A stretch of DNA of 35,501 nucleotides from JBOGJG01 sp050747825 (GTDB taxonomy: Bacteria; Acidobacteriota; UBA6911; RPQK01; JBOGJG01): contig JBOGJG010000166.1 in NCBI GenBank assembly GCA_050747825.1, forward strand, positions 1 through 35,501. The letters are read 5' to 3'. Below are positions 13,918-22,788 of the stretch, in pieces (position 1 is the stretch's first letter; every line of letters starts with the position of its first letter). The position numbers and the translations under genes were made by a program. The notes below the pieces were generated by a model. That model had not been told where the DNA came from and made no database searches. It worked only from the letters and a program-made list of their open reading frames with translations.

Positions 13918-16410
13918 ATGGAAAACGTCACTCCCATGATGCGCCAGTACCACGAGATGAAGCAAAAATATCCTGATCTGCTGCTCTTGTTCCGACTGGG
14001 AGACTTTTACGAAATGTTCTACGAGGACGCAGTTTTGGCCAGCCGAGAACTGGAGATCACGCTGACCTCGCGCAATACGGACCGCAGCGGAAAGCCCATT
14101 CCCATGTGCGGTGTCCCCCACCACAGCATGAAGGGCTATCTGTCGCGGCTGATCAAGAAAGGCTTCAAGGTCGCCATTTGCGAGCAGGTAGAAGATCCTC
14201 GGGTGGCCAAGGGGATTGTTCGCCGGGAGGTCACGCGGATTGTCACGCCCGGGACAGCCATCGACGACGCGCTGTTGAGTGCCGGAGAAAACAACTTCAT
14301 GGCCAGTCTGCTGGAAGATGAGGAGCGCGTCGGGGCCGCCTTTCTCGACCTTTCTACCGGTGAGTTCTGGCTGACTGAGTTCAGCGGGGAGGAGGCCTGG
14401 GGCCAAATGCAGCAGGAACTGCTGCATTTTCGTCCCAGCGAGTTGGTACTAGCGGAACAGGACGAGACTCGTTTGCTGAGGCGGCTGCCTCAGGAACTGC
14501 GTGCCGTCACCACGCCTCAATCCGACTGGACTTTCAACTATGATTACAGCCGGCGCGTCCTGCTCAACCATTTCAAGCTATCCACGCTGGACGGCCTGGG
14601 GCTGAACGGGCACAGGGCCGCTATTTCGGCTGCCGGAGCCCTGCTCAACTATGCCCAGCAGACGCAGCGCTCACAGGTGCAGCACATTACACGGCTGAAC
14701 TTCTATGAGCCGAGTCTGTTTCTAAAGCTGGACGATTCCACGGTGGAGAACCTGGAGTTGGTCCGTGGAAGAGACGGCAACAAGCGCTGGACGCTTCTTT
14801 CGACTCTTGATTTTACGCGCACCGGCATGGGGGCGCGCCTGCTGCGCGCCTGGATTCTCAGACCGAGCTTTGAGCTTCAGGAAATCGACCAACGATTGGG
14901 CGCCCTGGAAGCGCTTCAGACTTCGGTGGTGGAAATGGACCGGCTGGGCGGGCTTTTGAAAAGAGTTCACGATGTCGAGCGGCTGCTCAGTCGCATCATT
15001 TTAGAGACAGCCACTCCACGCGATCTTCTAGCCCTTAGAGATTCTCTCGAGTTACTACCCGAAATCAAGGGCGCCCTGGAGAAGTATGAGGCGCCGTTGC
15101 TGCGACCTCCTGCCGATATTCTGGGCGACGTGGTGGGGGTGGTGGGAGAATCGATCAGCCCGGATGCGCCGCTGAGCTTGAGCGACGGTGGCGTCATCCG
15201 CTCCGGCTTCCATTCCGAATTGGACGAACTACGCTCCGTTGCCACGTCCGGGAAGTCCTTCATCGCCGGACTGGAGGCCCAGGAAAAGCAGCAGACCGGT
15301 ATTCAGAGCCTTAAGGTCCGCTACAACAAAGTTTTTGGCTATTTCATTGAAATTACCAAAGCTAACCTCAATTCGGTTCCGGAGCACTATATCCGCAAAC
15401 AGACGCTGGTTGGCTCGGAGCGTTTTATTACGCCTGAGCTGAAAGAGTATGAAGAGAAGGTTCTCGGAGCCGAAGAGCGCATGCTCGAGATGGAAAAGGG
15501 ACTTTTCCTGGAGGTGCGGCGGCGGGTCGGCGCAGAAGCTTGCCGCATCCAGGAGGTCGCCCGTTTTCTGGCTCGATTGGACGTTTTGCTGGCCCTGGCT
15601 GAGGCGGCCAAGCGCTATCGCTACGTGCGTCCTCAATTGGATCTTTCCGAGGAGTTGCTGATCCGCGAGGGGCGCCATCCCGTGCTCGAGCTGCAGGGCA
15701 ATGAGGAGCCGTTTACGCCCAACGACCTGTACTGCAACAGCAGCAGCGAACAGCTCTTGATCCTCACGGGTCCCAACATGGGCGGAAAATCGACCTATCT
15801 GCGCCAGAATGCTCTGATTGTGATTATGGCTCAGATCGGCTCCTTCGTTCCGGCCCAGGAGGCGCGGGTCGGGTTGGTGGATCGCATCTTTACCCGCGTG
15901 GGGGCCAGCGACAATCTGGCCCGGGGACGCTCCACGTTCATGGTGGAGATGGTCGAGACCGCCAACATCTTAAATACGGCCACTTCGCGCAGCCTGATCC
16001 TGCTCGATGAGGTGGGCCGGGGCACCGCCACATTCGATGGGCTCTCTATCGCCTGGTCGGTGGCGGAATTCCTGCACGAGGAGCCGTCACGCAAGGCGCG
16101 CACCCTCTTTGCCACGCATTATCAGGAGCTGACCAAGCTCGCCGATCTCTACGCCGGCGTTAAGAATTTTTGTGTCACCGTGCGCGAGTCAGGCAACGAC
16201 ATCATTTTCTTTCACCGCGTGATGCCCGGCGTGGCCAGCAAAAGCTACGGTATCGAAGTGGCCCGCCTGGCCGGACTTCCCAGCGAGGTTGTGACGCGCG
16301 CCCGCGAAGTCTTGAGCCGCCTGGAAAAGAAACAAATAACCCTCTCCGGCCGGTCCGGCACTCACCTCACCCGAGAGGTGGTTGACGAGCTGCAGAAGGC
16401 GCTCTTCTGA
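13918..16410 (+). CDS. mutS: DNA mismatch repair protein MutS
   Basis: MutS recognises base mismatches and small loops and recruits MutL. The 830-residue protein contains the mismatch-contact motif GDFYEMF near residue 25, the connector and lever domains, and the ABC-type ATPase with Walker A GPNMGGKS (618-625), the STFMVEM signature and Walker B LILLDEVGRGTATFDG. The helix-turn-helix dimer contact VASKSYGIEVARLAGLP is present. The C-terminal tail is short, so a tetramerisation extension appears to be lacking. No Shine-Dalgarno is evident before the ATG. Confidence 0.97.
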   Translation: MENVTPMMRQYHEMKQKYPDLLLLFRLGDFYEMFYEDAVLASRELEITLTSRNTDRSGKPIPMCGVPHHSMKGYLSRLIKKGFKVAICEQVEDPRVAKGIVRREVTRIVTPGTAIDDALLSAGENNFMASLLEDEERVGAAFLDLSTGEFWLTEFSGEEAWGQMQQELLHFRPSELVLAEQDETRLLRRLPQELRAVTTPQSDWTFNYDYSRRVLLNHFKLSTLDGLGLNGHRAAISAAGALLNYAQQTQRSQVQHITRLNFYEPSLFLKLDDSTVENLELVRGRDGNKRWTLLSTLDFTRTGMGARLLRAWILRPSFELQEIDQRLGALEALQTSVVEMDRLGGLLKRVHDVERLLSRIILETATPRDLLALRDSLELLPEIKGALEKYEAPLLRPPADILGDVVGVVGESISPDAPLSLSDGGVIRSGFHSELDELRSVATSGKSFIAGLEAQEKQQTGIQSLKVRYNKVFGYFIEITKANLNSVPEHYIRKQTLVGSERFITPELKEYEEKVLGAEERMLEMEKGLFLEVRRRVGAEACRIQEVARFLARLDVLLALAEAAKRYRYVRPQLDLSEELLIREGRHPVLELQGNEEPFTPNDLYCNSSSEQLLILTGPNMGGKSTYLRQNALIVIMAQIGSFVPAQEARVGLVDRIFTRVGASDNLARGRSTFMVEMVETANILNTATSRSLILLDEVGRGTATFDGLSIAWSVAEFLHEEPSRKARTLFATHYQELTKLADLYAGVKNFCVTVRESGNDIIFFHRVMPGVASKSYGIEVARLAGLPSEVVTRAREVLSRLEKKQITLSGRSGTHLTREVVDELQKALF

Positions 16411-16443
16411 CGTGCCGACCGTACTGCGGATTGGGCCTTATAT

Positions 16444-16528
16444 GACCGCTGACCTGCCGGCGGCTGACCATCTTCGAAGGAGTCAGCGGTCAGTAGGCGA
16501 GCGCAGTAAGCCGGAGTCAGTGGTTAGC
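16444..16528. repeat. Second copy of the GGTCAGY family, inverted
   Basis: Units GACCGCTGACC and GGCTGACC (16444-16469) face GTCAGCGGTCAGT (16482-16494), and a further GTCAGTGGTTAG follows near 16516. Positions 16444-16453 are the exact reverse complement of 16482-16491. It belongs to the same sequence family as 134-296 and lies in the mutS to glycosyltransferase gap, which otherwise shows nothing recognisable. Confidence 0.85.
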
Positions 16529-16541
16529 TCTTAGTAGACGC

Positions 16542-18170
16542 ATGAAGCCGGGTTCTTACCTTTTTCTTTTCCTCCTCGCTCTCCCTTTCTTCGTGGCGCT
16601 GGATGAGTCGGCGCTGTGGGATTCCAATGAGGCCTTCTACGCGCAGACGCCGCGGGAGATGGTGGAGCGGGGGGAGTGGGTGGTGCCCTATTTTAACGGC
16701 GAGCCGCGACTGAATAAGCCGCCGCTGTCCTACTGGATCGTAGCGGCCTTCTATAAGCTTTTTTCTATTTCGATCTTTTGGGAACGGCTCCCCATGGCAG
16801 CCTTGGCGTACGGATCGGTCCTGGTCCTCTTCCGGATCGGTAAACTTCTTTTCGACGAGCAGGCGGCGCTCTGGGGCGCCGGGATCTTCGCCACCACTTT
16901 TCGCTTTCTGATTCTGGCGCGACGCTACTTTATCGAGATCCTGCTCCTTTTTTGCATCCTGGCGGTGATCGCCTGCTTTCTGGCCTGGCTGAAGCGAGGG
17001 CGCAAAGGCGATTTTCTGCTTTGTTCTTTGTTTTTGGGACTGGCTTTCCTGGCCAAGGGCCCTGTTATTCTGATCGCCCCGGGTTTTCTTGGTCTGTATC
17101 TGGCGCTGACGGGCCGGTTAAAAATTTTGCGCCGGGCTCCCTGGCTGGCCGGATTTCTGATCTTTGGGGCTGTCAGCTCCTTTTGGTTCGTTTTACTGGG
17201 AGTGCAGGCCGGCTGGCAGCCGGTGGCCGATTTCTTTCTGGTGGAAAACCTGGGGCGATTTACCTCCGTCGACTTCGGCCCCCGCCGCGGCAGCTTTTAC
17301 TACGCCGGAGCATTGCTAGGCGATTTCTTCCCCTGGTCGTTTCTTTTCCTGGCGGCCCTGGTGTGGTGGTTTCGCAGGGAAAGACCTGCCGAAAAGGCGG
17401 CACAAGATCCTGTCCTCCTGCTCCTGATCTGGATCGGCGCCTACATCCTCGTTTTTTCTCTCTCCTTCAACAAGCAGGAGCACTACATATTGCCCGTCTA
17501 TCCGGCCGCTTCCCTGCTGGTGGCTCTTTACCTGTGCAAAGCGCGGCCTGCCTCCTGGCTGCTGGCCCTCGCGGGCGCCAGCTCAGCGGCTGCAGCCGTT
17601 TTGTTTTTCCTGATCTCCCGACAGTTATTTCCGGAAGAGGCTGGGCTGTGGGTTCTCCCGCTGTTGGCCGCCTTTCTGCCGGTTTTCTTACTTGGCCGCA
17701 GGTTTGGAGCTTCCATTCTCCTCCTGGCCTTGCTTTATTTCGCAGCCTTCAACCTTTATCTGGAGCCCATGAGACAGTACCAGCCAGTCCCCTACTTTGC
17801 CGACACCATCCGGGACAGAAGCGCACATGACGAAGCCTGCAGGGCCGGGTACTACCGGTACGCCGCACCCAGCCTATCCTTTTATCTGAACCGTCCCATC
17901 CTGGCACTCGAGAGGCAGGAACAGGCTGTCGAAGCTCTCAATTCGGAGACGCCCGTCTTCCTGATCGTCCCCGCGGAGGACTTTCCAGCCCTGCAGGAGG
18001 CAGTGTCGAAGCCGCTCGAGATTATCGAGTCCCGCCCGAAGCTGAATACGACGGCGCGAACGCTCATCTCCGCGTTGCAGCGCGGTCAGACGGGCCCCGT
18101 GGAGTGGGCCCGGCTGCTCTATCTCATCACGAATCAGAAGACCTCTACCGAAACAGAAAGCCGATTCTGA
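16542..18170 (+). CDS. ArnT-like (GT83/PMT family) membrane glycosyltransferase
   Basis: This 542-residue polytopic protein has about 11 hydrophobic segments. The N-terminal periplasmic loop carries WDSNEAFYAQTPREMVERG, then PYFNGEPRLNKPPLSYW, the conserved acidic and KPP signature of ArnT-type transferases. These move a sugar from undecaprenyl phosphate to lipid A or another surface acceptor. The C-terminal 120 residues are soluble. The GT2 gene immediately downstream is ArnC/DPM1-like and could make the lipid-linked donor, so the two probably form one pathway. The sugar and acceptor are unknown. Confidence 0.85.
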   Translation: MKPGSYLFLFLLALPFFVALDESALWDSNEAFYAQTPREMVERGEWVVPYFNGEPRLNKPPLSYWIVAAFYKLFSISIFWERLPMAALAYGSVLVLFRIGKLLFDEQAALWGAGIFATTFRFLILARRYFIEILLLFCILAVIACFLAWLKRGRKGDFLLCSLFLGLAFLAKGPVILIAPGFLGLYLALTGRLKILRRAPWLAGFLIFGAVSSFWFVLLGVQAGWQPVADFFLVENLGRFTSVDFGPRRGSFYYAGALLGDFFPWSFLFLAALVWWFRRERPAEKAAQDPVLLLLIWIGAYILVFSLSFNKQEHYILPVYPAASLLVALYLCKARPASWLLALAGASSAAAAVLFFLISRQLFPEEAGLWVLPLLAAFLPVFLLGRRFGASILLLALLYFAAFNLYLEPMRQYQPVPYFADTIRDRSAHDEACRAGYYRYAAPSLSFYLNRPILALERQEQAVEALNSETPVFLIVPAEDFPALQEAVSKPLEIIESRPKLNTTARTLISALQRGQTGPVEWARLLYLITNQKTSTETESRF

Positions 18171-18187
18171 ACTCCAGAAGGTGGTAA

Positions 18188-18238
18188 ATGAGTAGGACGT
18201 CCCTGTATTTTTTTGTTGTATACTACGTTCCAGCTTGA
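18188..18238 (+). CDS. Possible 16-residue leader peptide
   Basis: ATG at 18188 follows AAGGTGG (18178-18184) and encodes MSRTSLYFFVVYYVPA, ending in TGA at 18236-18238. The stop overlaps the TTG start of the GT2 gene as TTGA. No other ribosome-binding site serves that TTG, so translational coupling is plausible. Five of sixteen residues are aromatic. It is too short for any family assignment, and chance is not excluded. Confidence 0.4.
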   Translation: MSRTSLYFFVVYYVPA

Positions 18239-19260
18239 CCGAAGCGACACCCCGAAAATCATCTGAAATCGCCCGCTCTGGCTCAGTGCCGAGGAGAGAG
18301 CCGGAGCGGCGCGAGCCGATTGTTTCTCTGGTGATTCCCGTTTTCAACGAGCGGGAGAGCCTGGAATTGCTTTACAAGCAGTTGACCGAAGCCATGCAAG
18401 GGACTGAGCTGGCATACGAGGTGCTGTTTATCGATGACGGCAGCCTGGACGGCAGTGCCCGCATCCTGCAAGGGATCGCCGCCCAGGACGAACGAGTGCG
18501 CCTGCTCGAGTTCGTCAGGAACTTCGGGCAGACCGCCGCTATCGCCGCCGGATTCGAGCACGCCCGGGGAGAAATCATCATCCCCCTGGATGCCGACTTG
18601 CAAAACGATCCGGGGGATATCCCCCGCGTGGTTGCGAAGCTGATGGAAGGCTATGATGTTGTTAGTTGCTGGCGCCGGGAACGCCAGGACCCCTGGCTGA
18701 CCCGCGTCTTCCCTTCGCGGCTCGCCAACGGGTTGATCGGTTGGATCAGCGGAGTCCATCTTCATGACTACGGCTGCACCTTAAAAGGATATCGCCATGA
18801 CGTGGTGCAGCACGTGCGGCTTTACGGTGAGATGCACCGCTTCATTCCGATCTTTGCAAGCTGGGCCGGAGCCCGGGTCGGCGAAATTACAGTGCGCCAC
18901 CACCCGCGCCGCTATGGCCGTTCCAAATACGGAATCTCGCGCACTCTAAAGGTTCTGCTGGATCTGATCACCATCAAATTCCTGGGAAGCTATTCCACCA
19001 AGCCGATGTACCTCTTCGGCGGCTTGGGATTTCTCTCCTTTGTGGCCGGCGGGCTGCTCAGCGCGCTGACCCTTTATCAGAAGTTTTTTGAAGCCGTGAA
19101 AGCTCATCGAAATCCTCTGCTGCTTCTCTCCATTTTTTGTTTCATCGTAGGCGTCCAGTTCATTCTGTTCGGCCTGGTCGCCGAGCTAATCGTGCGCACC
19201 TATCATGAGTCGCAGGGCAAGGCGACCTACATTTTGAAGAGGCCTGACAGCCTGTGGTAA
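18235..19260 (+). CDS. GT2 family glycosyltransferase, ArnC/DPM1-like, membrane-anchored
   Basis: Such enzymes transfer a sugar from a nucleotide donor to undecaprenyl or dolichyl phosphate. The GT-A domain has VSLVIPVFNERESL, FIDDGSLDGS (DDGS at 67-70), the metal-binding DADLQNDPGDIP (119-130) and RYGRSKYG. Two C-terminal transmembrane helices (about 262-285 and 298-322) anchor it. The start is uncertain: TTG 18235 gives 341 residues and overlaps the small upstream ORF, while GTG 18286 would give 324 residues closer to the conserved domain. The last codons form the left arm of the 19248-19430 inverted repeat. Confidence 0.88.
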   Translation: MTEATPRKSSEIARSGSVPRREPERREPIVSLVIPVFNERESLELLYKQLTEAMQGTELAYEVLFIDDGSLDGSARILQGIAAQDERVRLLEFVRNFGQTAAIAAGFEHARGEIIIPLDADLQNDPGDIPRVVAKLMEGYDVVSCWRRERQDPWLTRVFPSRLANGLIGWISGVHLHDYGCTLKGYRHDVVQHVRLYGEMHRFIPIFASWAGARVGEITVRHHPRRYGRSKYGISRTLKVLLDLITIKFLGSYSTKPMYLFGGLGFLSFVAGGLLSALTLYQKFFEAVKAHRNPLLLLSIFCFIVGVQFILFGLVAELIVRTYHESQGKATYILKRPDSLW

Positions 19261-19430
19261 AAGTCCTGAGGGGTCGTGTTAGGGGCGCCGAGGGCTCGGA
19301 TGCAAGGCCCGGCGCCGCCGGCTGCGTTGTTCGTCGTCGACGATGCTGTAGCATCGCCTTCCTCCTCTCGCCGGGCCGGACGACTCCACTTCCCTGGCGC
19401 ACGGCCCCTCAGGACTTTTACCACAGGCTG
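19248..19430. repeat. 183-bp nested inverted repeat with perfect 26-bp arms
   Basis: Positions 19248-19273 are the exact reverse complement of 19405-19430. Inside are a second stem (GGCCCGGCG at 306-314 and CGCCGGGCC at 369-377, numbers within 19000) and an apical stem CGATGC-TGTA-GCATCG (19341-19356). The left arm includes the GT2 stop codon, and the right arm ends 17 bp from the actP stop. GAGGCCT occurs on both sides (19239 and 19440). It could be a MITE-like element, a structured RNA or a two-way terminator. Confidence 0.92.
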
Positions 19431-19447
19431 CTGAGGCTTGAGGCCTT

Positions 19448-21001
19448 TCACTCAGCACCGATTCCCAGATAGGTGCGTAATTTCTCTTCGTCGAATTTGG
19501 CCTGTGCCTCGCGCTCGCGGCTGAGCAGCGAAATGCCGATGCCGGCTAGAAAAGCTCCGGTCATGGAGATCAAGGCGGGATTGCTGAGAGGAAAAATTGG
19601 AGCCGGCTTCTGAAAAACATCCACCCAGACTGTCGGACTCAGGACGATCAGGACGCTCGAGAGCGCCAGTCCCGTGACAATGCTGGCCACCGCCCCGCGT
19701 GTGGTAAAGCCTCTCCAGACGATGGACAGCAGCAAGGCTGGAAAATTGGCGCTGGCGGCCACGGCGAAGGCCAGTCCCACCATGAAGGCCACATTTTGGC
19801 CCTTGAATAAAATCCCCAGGATGATAGCCGAGGTGCCCAGTATTACGGTAGCCAGCTTGGCCACTCTCACCTCTTCGTTCTCAGCCGACCCGGAGGATAC
19901 GCGGCCGGCGCGGATGACGCCGACGTAAATATCATGAGAGAGGGCGGAAGCCCCGGCCAGCGTGAGCCCGGCGACCACAGCTAATATCGTGGCGAATGCC
20001 ACCGCCGCCAGAAAGCCCAGGAAGATGTTGCCGCCCAGCACTTCAGCCAGTAGCGGAGCGGCCATATTGCCGCCCAGGTCAATGCTCAGAATCGCCTCCT
20101 GTCCCACCAGGACAGCCGCTCCGAAGCCTATCGTGAAGGTGAGTATGTAGAAGTATCCGATGAAGCCGGTGGCGTAAAAGACCGATTTGCGCGCCTCCTT
20201 GGCATTGGGAACGGTATAAAAGCGCATGAGAATGTGGGGAAGTCCGGCCGTCCCGAACATGAGCGCCAGTCCCAGCGAAAAGGCGTCCACAGGATCGCTC
20301 ACCAGTCCGCCCGGCAGTAGAAACTCCTCACCGTAGCGTTCGGAAGCCAGCCGGAAAAGCGAACCGTAATCGAAGCCAAACTCCACCAGGATCAGAATCA
20401 CCAGGAGGGTGGCGCCTCCCAGCAGCAGAGCCGCCTTGATGATCTGCACCCAGGTGGTGGCCAGCATTCCTCCGAAAAGCACATAAGCGATCATCAGGGC
20501 GCCCACGATCACAATGGCGCTCTCGTAGGGCAACCCGAACATCAGCCTGATCAGCGTTCCCGCTCCCACCATCTGGGCGATCAGGTAGAGCAGAACTGTC
20601 ACGATGCCTCCGGTGGCGGCCGCTGTCTTAATCGGTCTTTGTCGCAAGCGATAAGCCACCACATCGGCAAAGGTATATTTTCCGAGATTGCGTAGGGGTT
20701 CCGCGATCAGGAAGAGAACCACCGGCCAACCGACCAGAAATCCCACCGAATATATCAGGCCGTCGTATCCGCGGGTGGCGACCAGGCCGGCAATTCCCAG
20801 AAAGGAAGCGGCGCTCATGTAGTCTCCGGCCAGGGCCAGACCGTTCTGAAATCCAGAAATGCTTCTGCCGGCAGCGTAAAATTCCCTGGCCGTGCGCGAG
20901 CGCTTGGCAGCCCAATAGGTGATCGCAAGCGTGGCGGCCACGAAGATCAGGAAGAAGAGAATCGCCGTGGGGTTCGTCTGCCCGATGCTGGTTTCAGGCA
21001 T
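19448..21001 (-). CDS. actP: Cation/acetate symporter, ActP-like (SSS family)
   Basis: This 517-residue polytopic membrane protein has about 13 helices of the sodium:solute symporter family. ActP-like features include the N-terminus with TYWAAKRSRTAREFYAAGRS, then GLALAGDYMSAASFLGIAGL and FGTAGLPHILMRFYTVP. It imports acetate or other short monocarboxylates with a cation. The upstream DUF485 gene overlaps it by 8 bp, the classical yjcH-actP pairing in E. coli. Substrate specificity is inferred from that pairing. Confidence 0.9.
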   Translation of the reverse strand: MPETSIGQTNPTAILFFLIFVAATLAITYWAAKRSRTAREFYAAGRSISGFQNGLALAGDYMSAASFLGIAGLVATRGYDGLIYSVGFLVGWPVVLFLIAEPLRNLGKYTFADVVAYRLRQRPIKTAAATGGIVTVLLYLIAQMVGAGTLIRLMFGLPYESAIVIVGALMIAYVLFGGMLATTWVQIIKAALLLGGATLLVILILVEFGFDYGSLFRLASERYGEEFLLPGGLVSDPVDAFSLGLALMFGTAGLPHILMRFYTVPNAKEARKSVFYATGFIGYFYILTFTIGFGAAVLVGQEAILSIDLGGNMAAPLLAEVLGGNIFLGFLAAVAFATILAVVAGLTLAGASALSHDIYVGVIRAGRVSSGSAENEEVRVAKLATVILGTSAIILGILFKGQNVAFMVGLAFAVAASANFPALLLSIVWRGFTTRGAVASIVTGLALSSVLIVLSPTVWVDVFQKPAPIFPLSNPALISMTGAFLAGIGISLLSREREAQAKFDEEKLRTYLGIGAE

Positions 21002-21302
21002 GTCTAACCCCTCCCTTTTCCCTAACTCTCTCCACCATCACGTCATATTTGTCGTTGGCCCATTTCACGTAGATACCCGTAAAGAGCCAGGAGGCCAGAA
21101 TGACGCCGACGCCAAGGGGAATTCCAATCGGGATACTGGACGTGATCTTGTAGGCTAGCAGGTCTCTTCCAAAGGCGATCAGGAAAATGAATCCGTAGTA
21201 AACGAGCATCGTCAGAGCAGTCAAGATGAAGGAAATCCGGTCTTTTCGGCGGGTGAGTTCTTGAAAGTCTCCGTCATTGAGCATGCGTTGCCGTTCGTCC
21301 AT
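20994..21302 (-). CDS. DUF485 family membrane protein (YjcH-like)
   Basis: This 102-residue protein has two transmembrane helices (about 26-47 and 58-82: TALTMLVYYGFIFLIAFG, then GIPLGVGVILASWLFTGIYV). The soluble N-terminus contains FQELTRRKDRISF, the hallmark of DUF485 (PF04341). It is encoded directly before actP with an 8-bp overlap. Its role, perhaps assembly or regulation of the symporter, is not established. Confidence 0.88.
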   Translation of the reverse strand: MDERQRMLNDGDFQELTRRKDRISFILTALTMLVYYGFIFLIAFGRDLLAYKITSSIPIGIPLGVGVILASWLFTGIYVKWANDKYDVMVERVREKGGVRHA

Positions 21303-21345
21303 GGCGGGAAATCATACCAGGGGGTGGGCCTACGTCCAAGTTGAG

Positions 21346-21392
21346 GCGCGAAAGACACGAACAGCACGCGAAATTTCGCGTGCCTTTCGCGC
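21346..21392. repeat. Nested palindrome in the DUF485/xdhC divergent region
   Basis: A perfect 20-bp palindrome GCACGCGAAATTTCGCGTGC at 21364-21383 sits inside outer arms GCGCGAAAG (21346-21354) and CTTTCGCGC (21384-21392). It lies between two divergent starts (21302 and 21439). It could be an operator, a transcript hairpin, or another member of the short repeat families. Confidence 0.9.
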
Positions 21393-21438
21393 TATTCGCG
21401 GCTTGACTTGACCAGACCGCTTGGACAGAATGCTTGCG

Positions 21439-22293
21439 ATGGACCTTTATCAGGAAATCGTACGATTGCGCCGGTCGGGCCGCAAGGCGGCGGTGGCCAC
21501 GATTATCCGCCGTCTCGGGAGCACTCCGCGCAAGGACAACGCCAAGATGCTGATTTATGACGATGGGAGCAGTCTGGGCTCGGTGGGCGGCGGATGCACC
21601 GAGGCCGAGGTATGGCAAAGGGCCCGGCAGGTCATGGACAGCGGGCAGAGCGCTCTGCTGCGCTATGAGCTGACCCAGGAAGATGCCGAACAGGAAGGAC
21701 TGGTCTGCGGCGGCACGGTGGAAATCTTTCTCGAGCCGATCCTTCCGGACCCGAAGCTCATCATCATGGGCGCCGGACACGTCGGCCAGGCCCTGGCCGG
21801 GGCCGCTCACCCCCTGGGCTTTCAGGTGGCTGTCGTGGACGATCGCGAGACCTTCGCCTGCCGTGAGCGCTTTCCCCATGCCCATGAGATCGTCGCCGCT
21901 CCCTTTGAGGAAGGCCTGGAGCAGGTCCAGGTGACGGAGAATTCCTTTGTCCTGGTGGTCACGCGCGGCCACAGCCATGACCAGACTGCCCTCGAAAAAG
22001 CTATTCAGACCCCGGCTCGCTACGTCGGACTGGTTGGCAGCCGGCGCAAGATCCAAATGATCGTGCAGGATCTATTGGATAAGGGATTTCCGCCGGAGAC
22101 CTTTTCCCGTCTCTACGCTCCAATTGGCATTGAGATCGGCTCGGAAACTCCCGAGGAGATTGCCGTCAGCGTGATGGCCGAGTTGATCGCGCTGCGCAAA
22201 GGGGTTCATCAGAGAAGCGCCAAGCAGGAATTCGTGATGAAGCTCCTGGAGCGACACGAGTCGAGTCAGCTTTCTGTTCCAAAGCACGCATGA
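21439..22293 (+). CDS. XdhC/CoxI family protein
   Basis: XdhC-type proteins bind molybdenum cofactor and help sulfurate and insert it into xanthine dehydrogenase-like or CO dehydrogenase-like enzymes. The N-terminal XdhC/CoxI domain shows MLIYDDGSSLGSVGGGCTEAEVW with C53. The C-terminal Rossmann domain shows IIMGAGHVGQALA (about 110) and FVLVVTRGHSHDQTALE. The chosen ATG gives 284 residues; ATG 21430 and TTG 21421 are in-frame alternatives. No molybdoenzyme gene is in the window, so its client is unknown. The stop overlaps the next start as ATGA. Confidence 0.88.
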   Translation: MDLYQEIVRLRRSGRKAAVATIIRRLGSTPRKDNAKMLIYDDGSSLGSVGGGCTEAEVWQRARQVMDSGQSALLRYELTQEDAEQEGLVCGGTVEIFLEPILPDPKLIIMGAGHVGQALAGAAHPLGFQVAVVDDRETFACRERFPHAHEIVAAPFEEGLEQVQVTENSFVLVVTRGHSHDQTALEKAIQTPARYVGLVGSRRKIQMIVQDLLDKGFPPETFSRLYAPIGIEIGSETPEEIAVSVMAELIALRKGVHQRSAKQEFVMKLLERHESSQLSVPKHA

Positions 22294-22763
22294 ATGCTGA
22301 GCGCATTCTACGCCGCCATCTGACCGATCTTCTCACCGGCGAAAACGCCCATGTGAATTTTGATGCTGCCACCAGGGAAATTCCCTTTGAGCAACTGGGC
22401 GTCAGACCCGCCGGACTTCCCTCTTCCATCTGGCAGCAGGTCGAGCACCTGCGCATCGCCCAGTGGGATATCGTGCGGTTCAGCATCGACTCCCAGCATG
22501 TCTCTCCGGATTTCCCTGACGGCTACTGGCCTAGCGCCGCCGGCCCGCCTGACGAAACCGCCTGGCGCCACAGCCGGCATGCCTTCCTCTCCGATCTTCA
22601 GATCATGGTCGATTTGGTCAACGATTCCTCCAACGACCTTTACAGCCCCATTCCCCACGGGCAGGGACAAACCATTTTGCGGGAAGCCCTCCTCATCGCC
22701 GACCACAACGCCTACCACCTGGGCCAGATCCTCACCCTTCGCCGGCTGCTGGGAATCTGGTAA
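22290..22763 (+). CDS. DinB-like four-helix metalloprotein
   Basis: The 157-residue protein matches the DinB/YfiT fold: four helices with a metal site. Candidate ligands are H53 in QQVEHLRIAQWDI and H139/H143 in IADHNAYHLGQI, the typical C-terminal DHxxYHxGQ motif. Many members are thiol-dependent transferases with unknown substrates. It overlaps xdhC by ATGA, so the two are translated together. Confidence 0.83.
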   Translation: MNAERILRRHLTDLLTGENAHVNFDAATREIPFEQLGVRPAGLPSSIWQQVEHLRIAQWDIVRFSIDSQHVSPDFPDGYWPSAAGPPDETAWRHSRHAFLSDLQIMVDLVNDSSNDLYSPIPHGQGQTILREALLIADHNAYHLGQILTLRRLLGIW

Positions 22764-22788
22764 AAGTTTGTGGAATAATCAGTGACTT

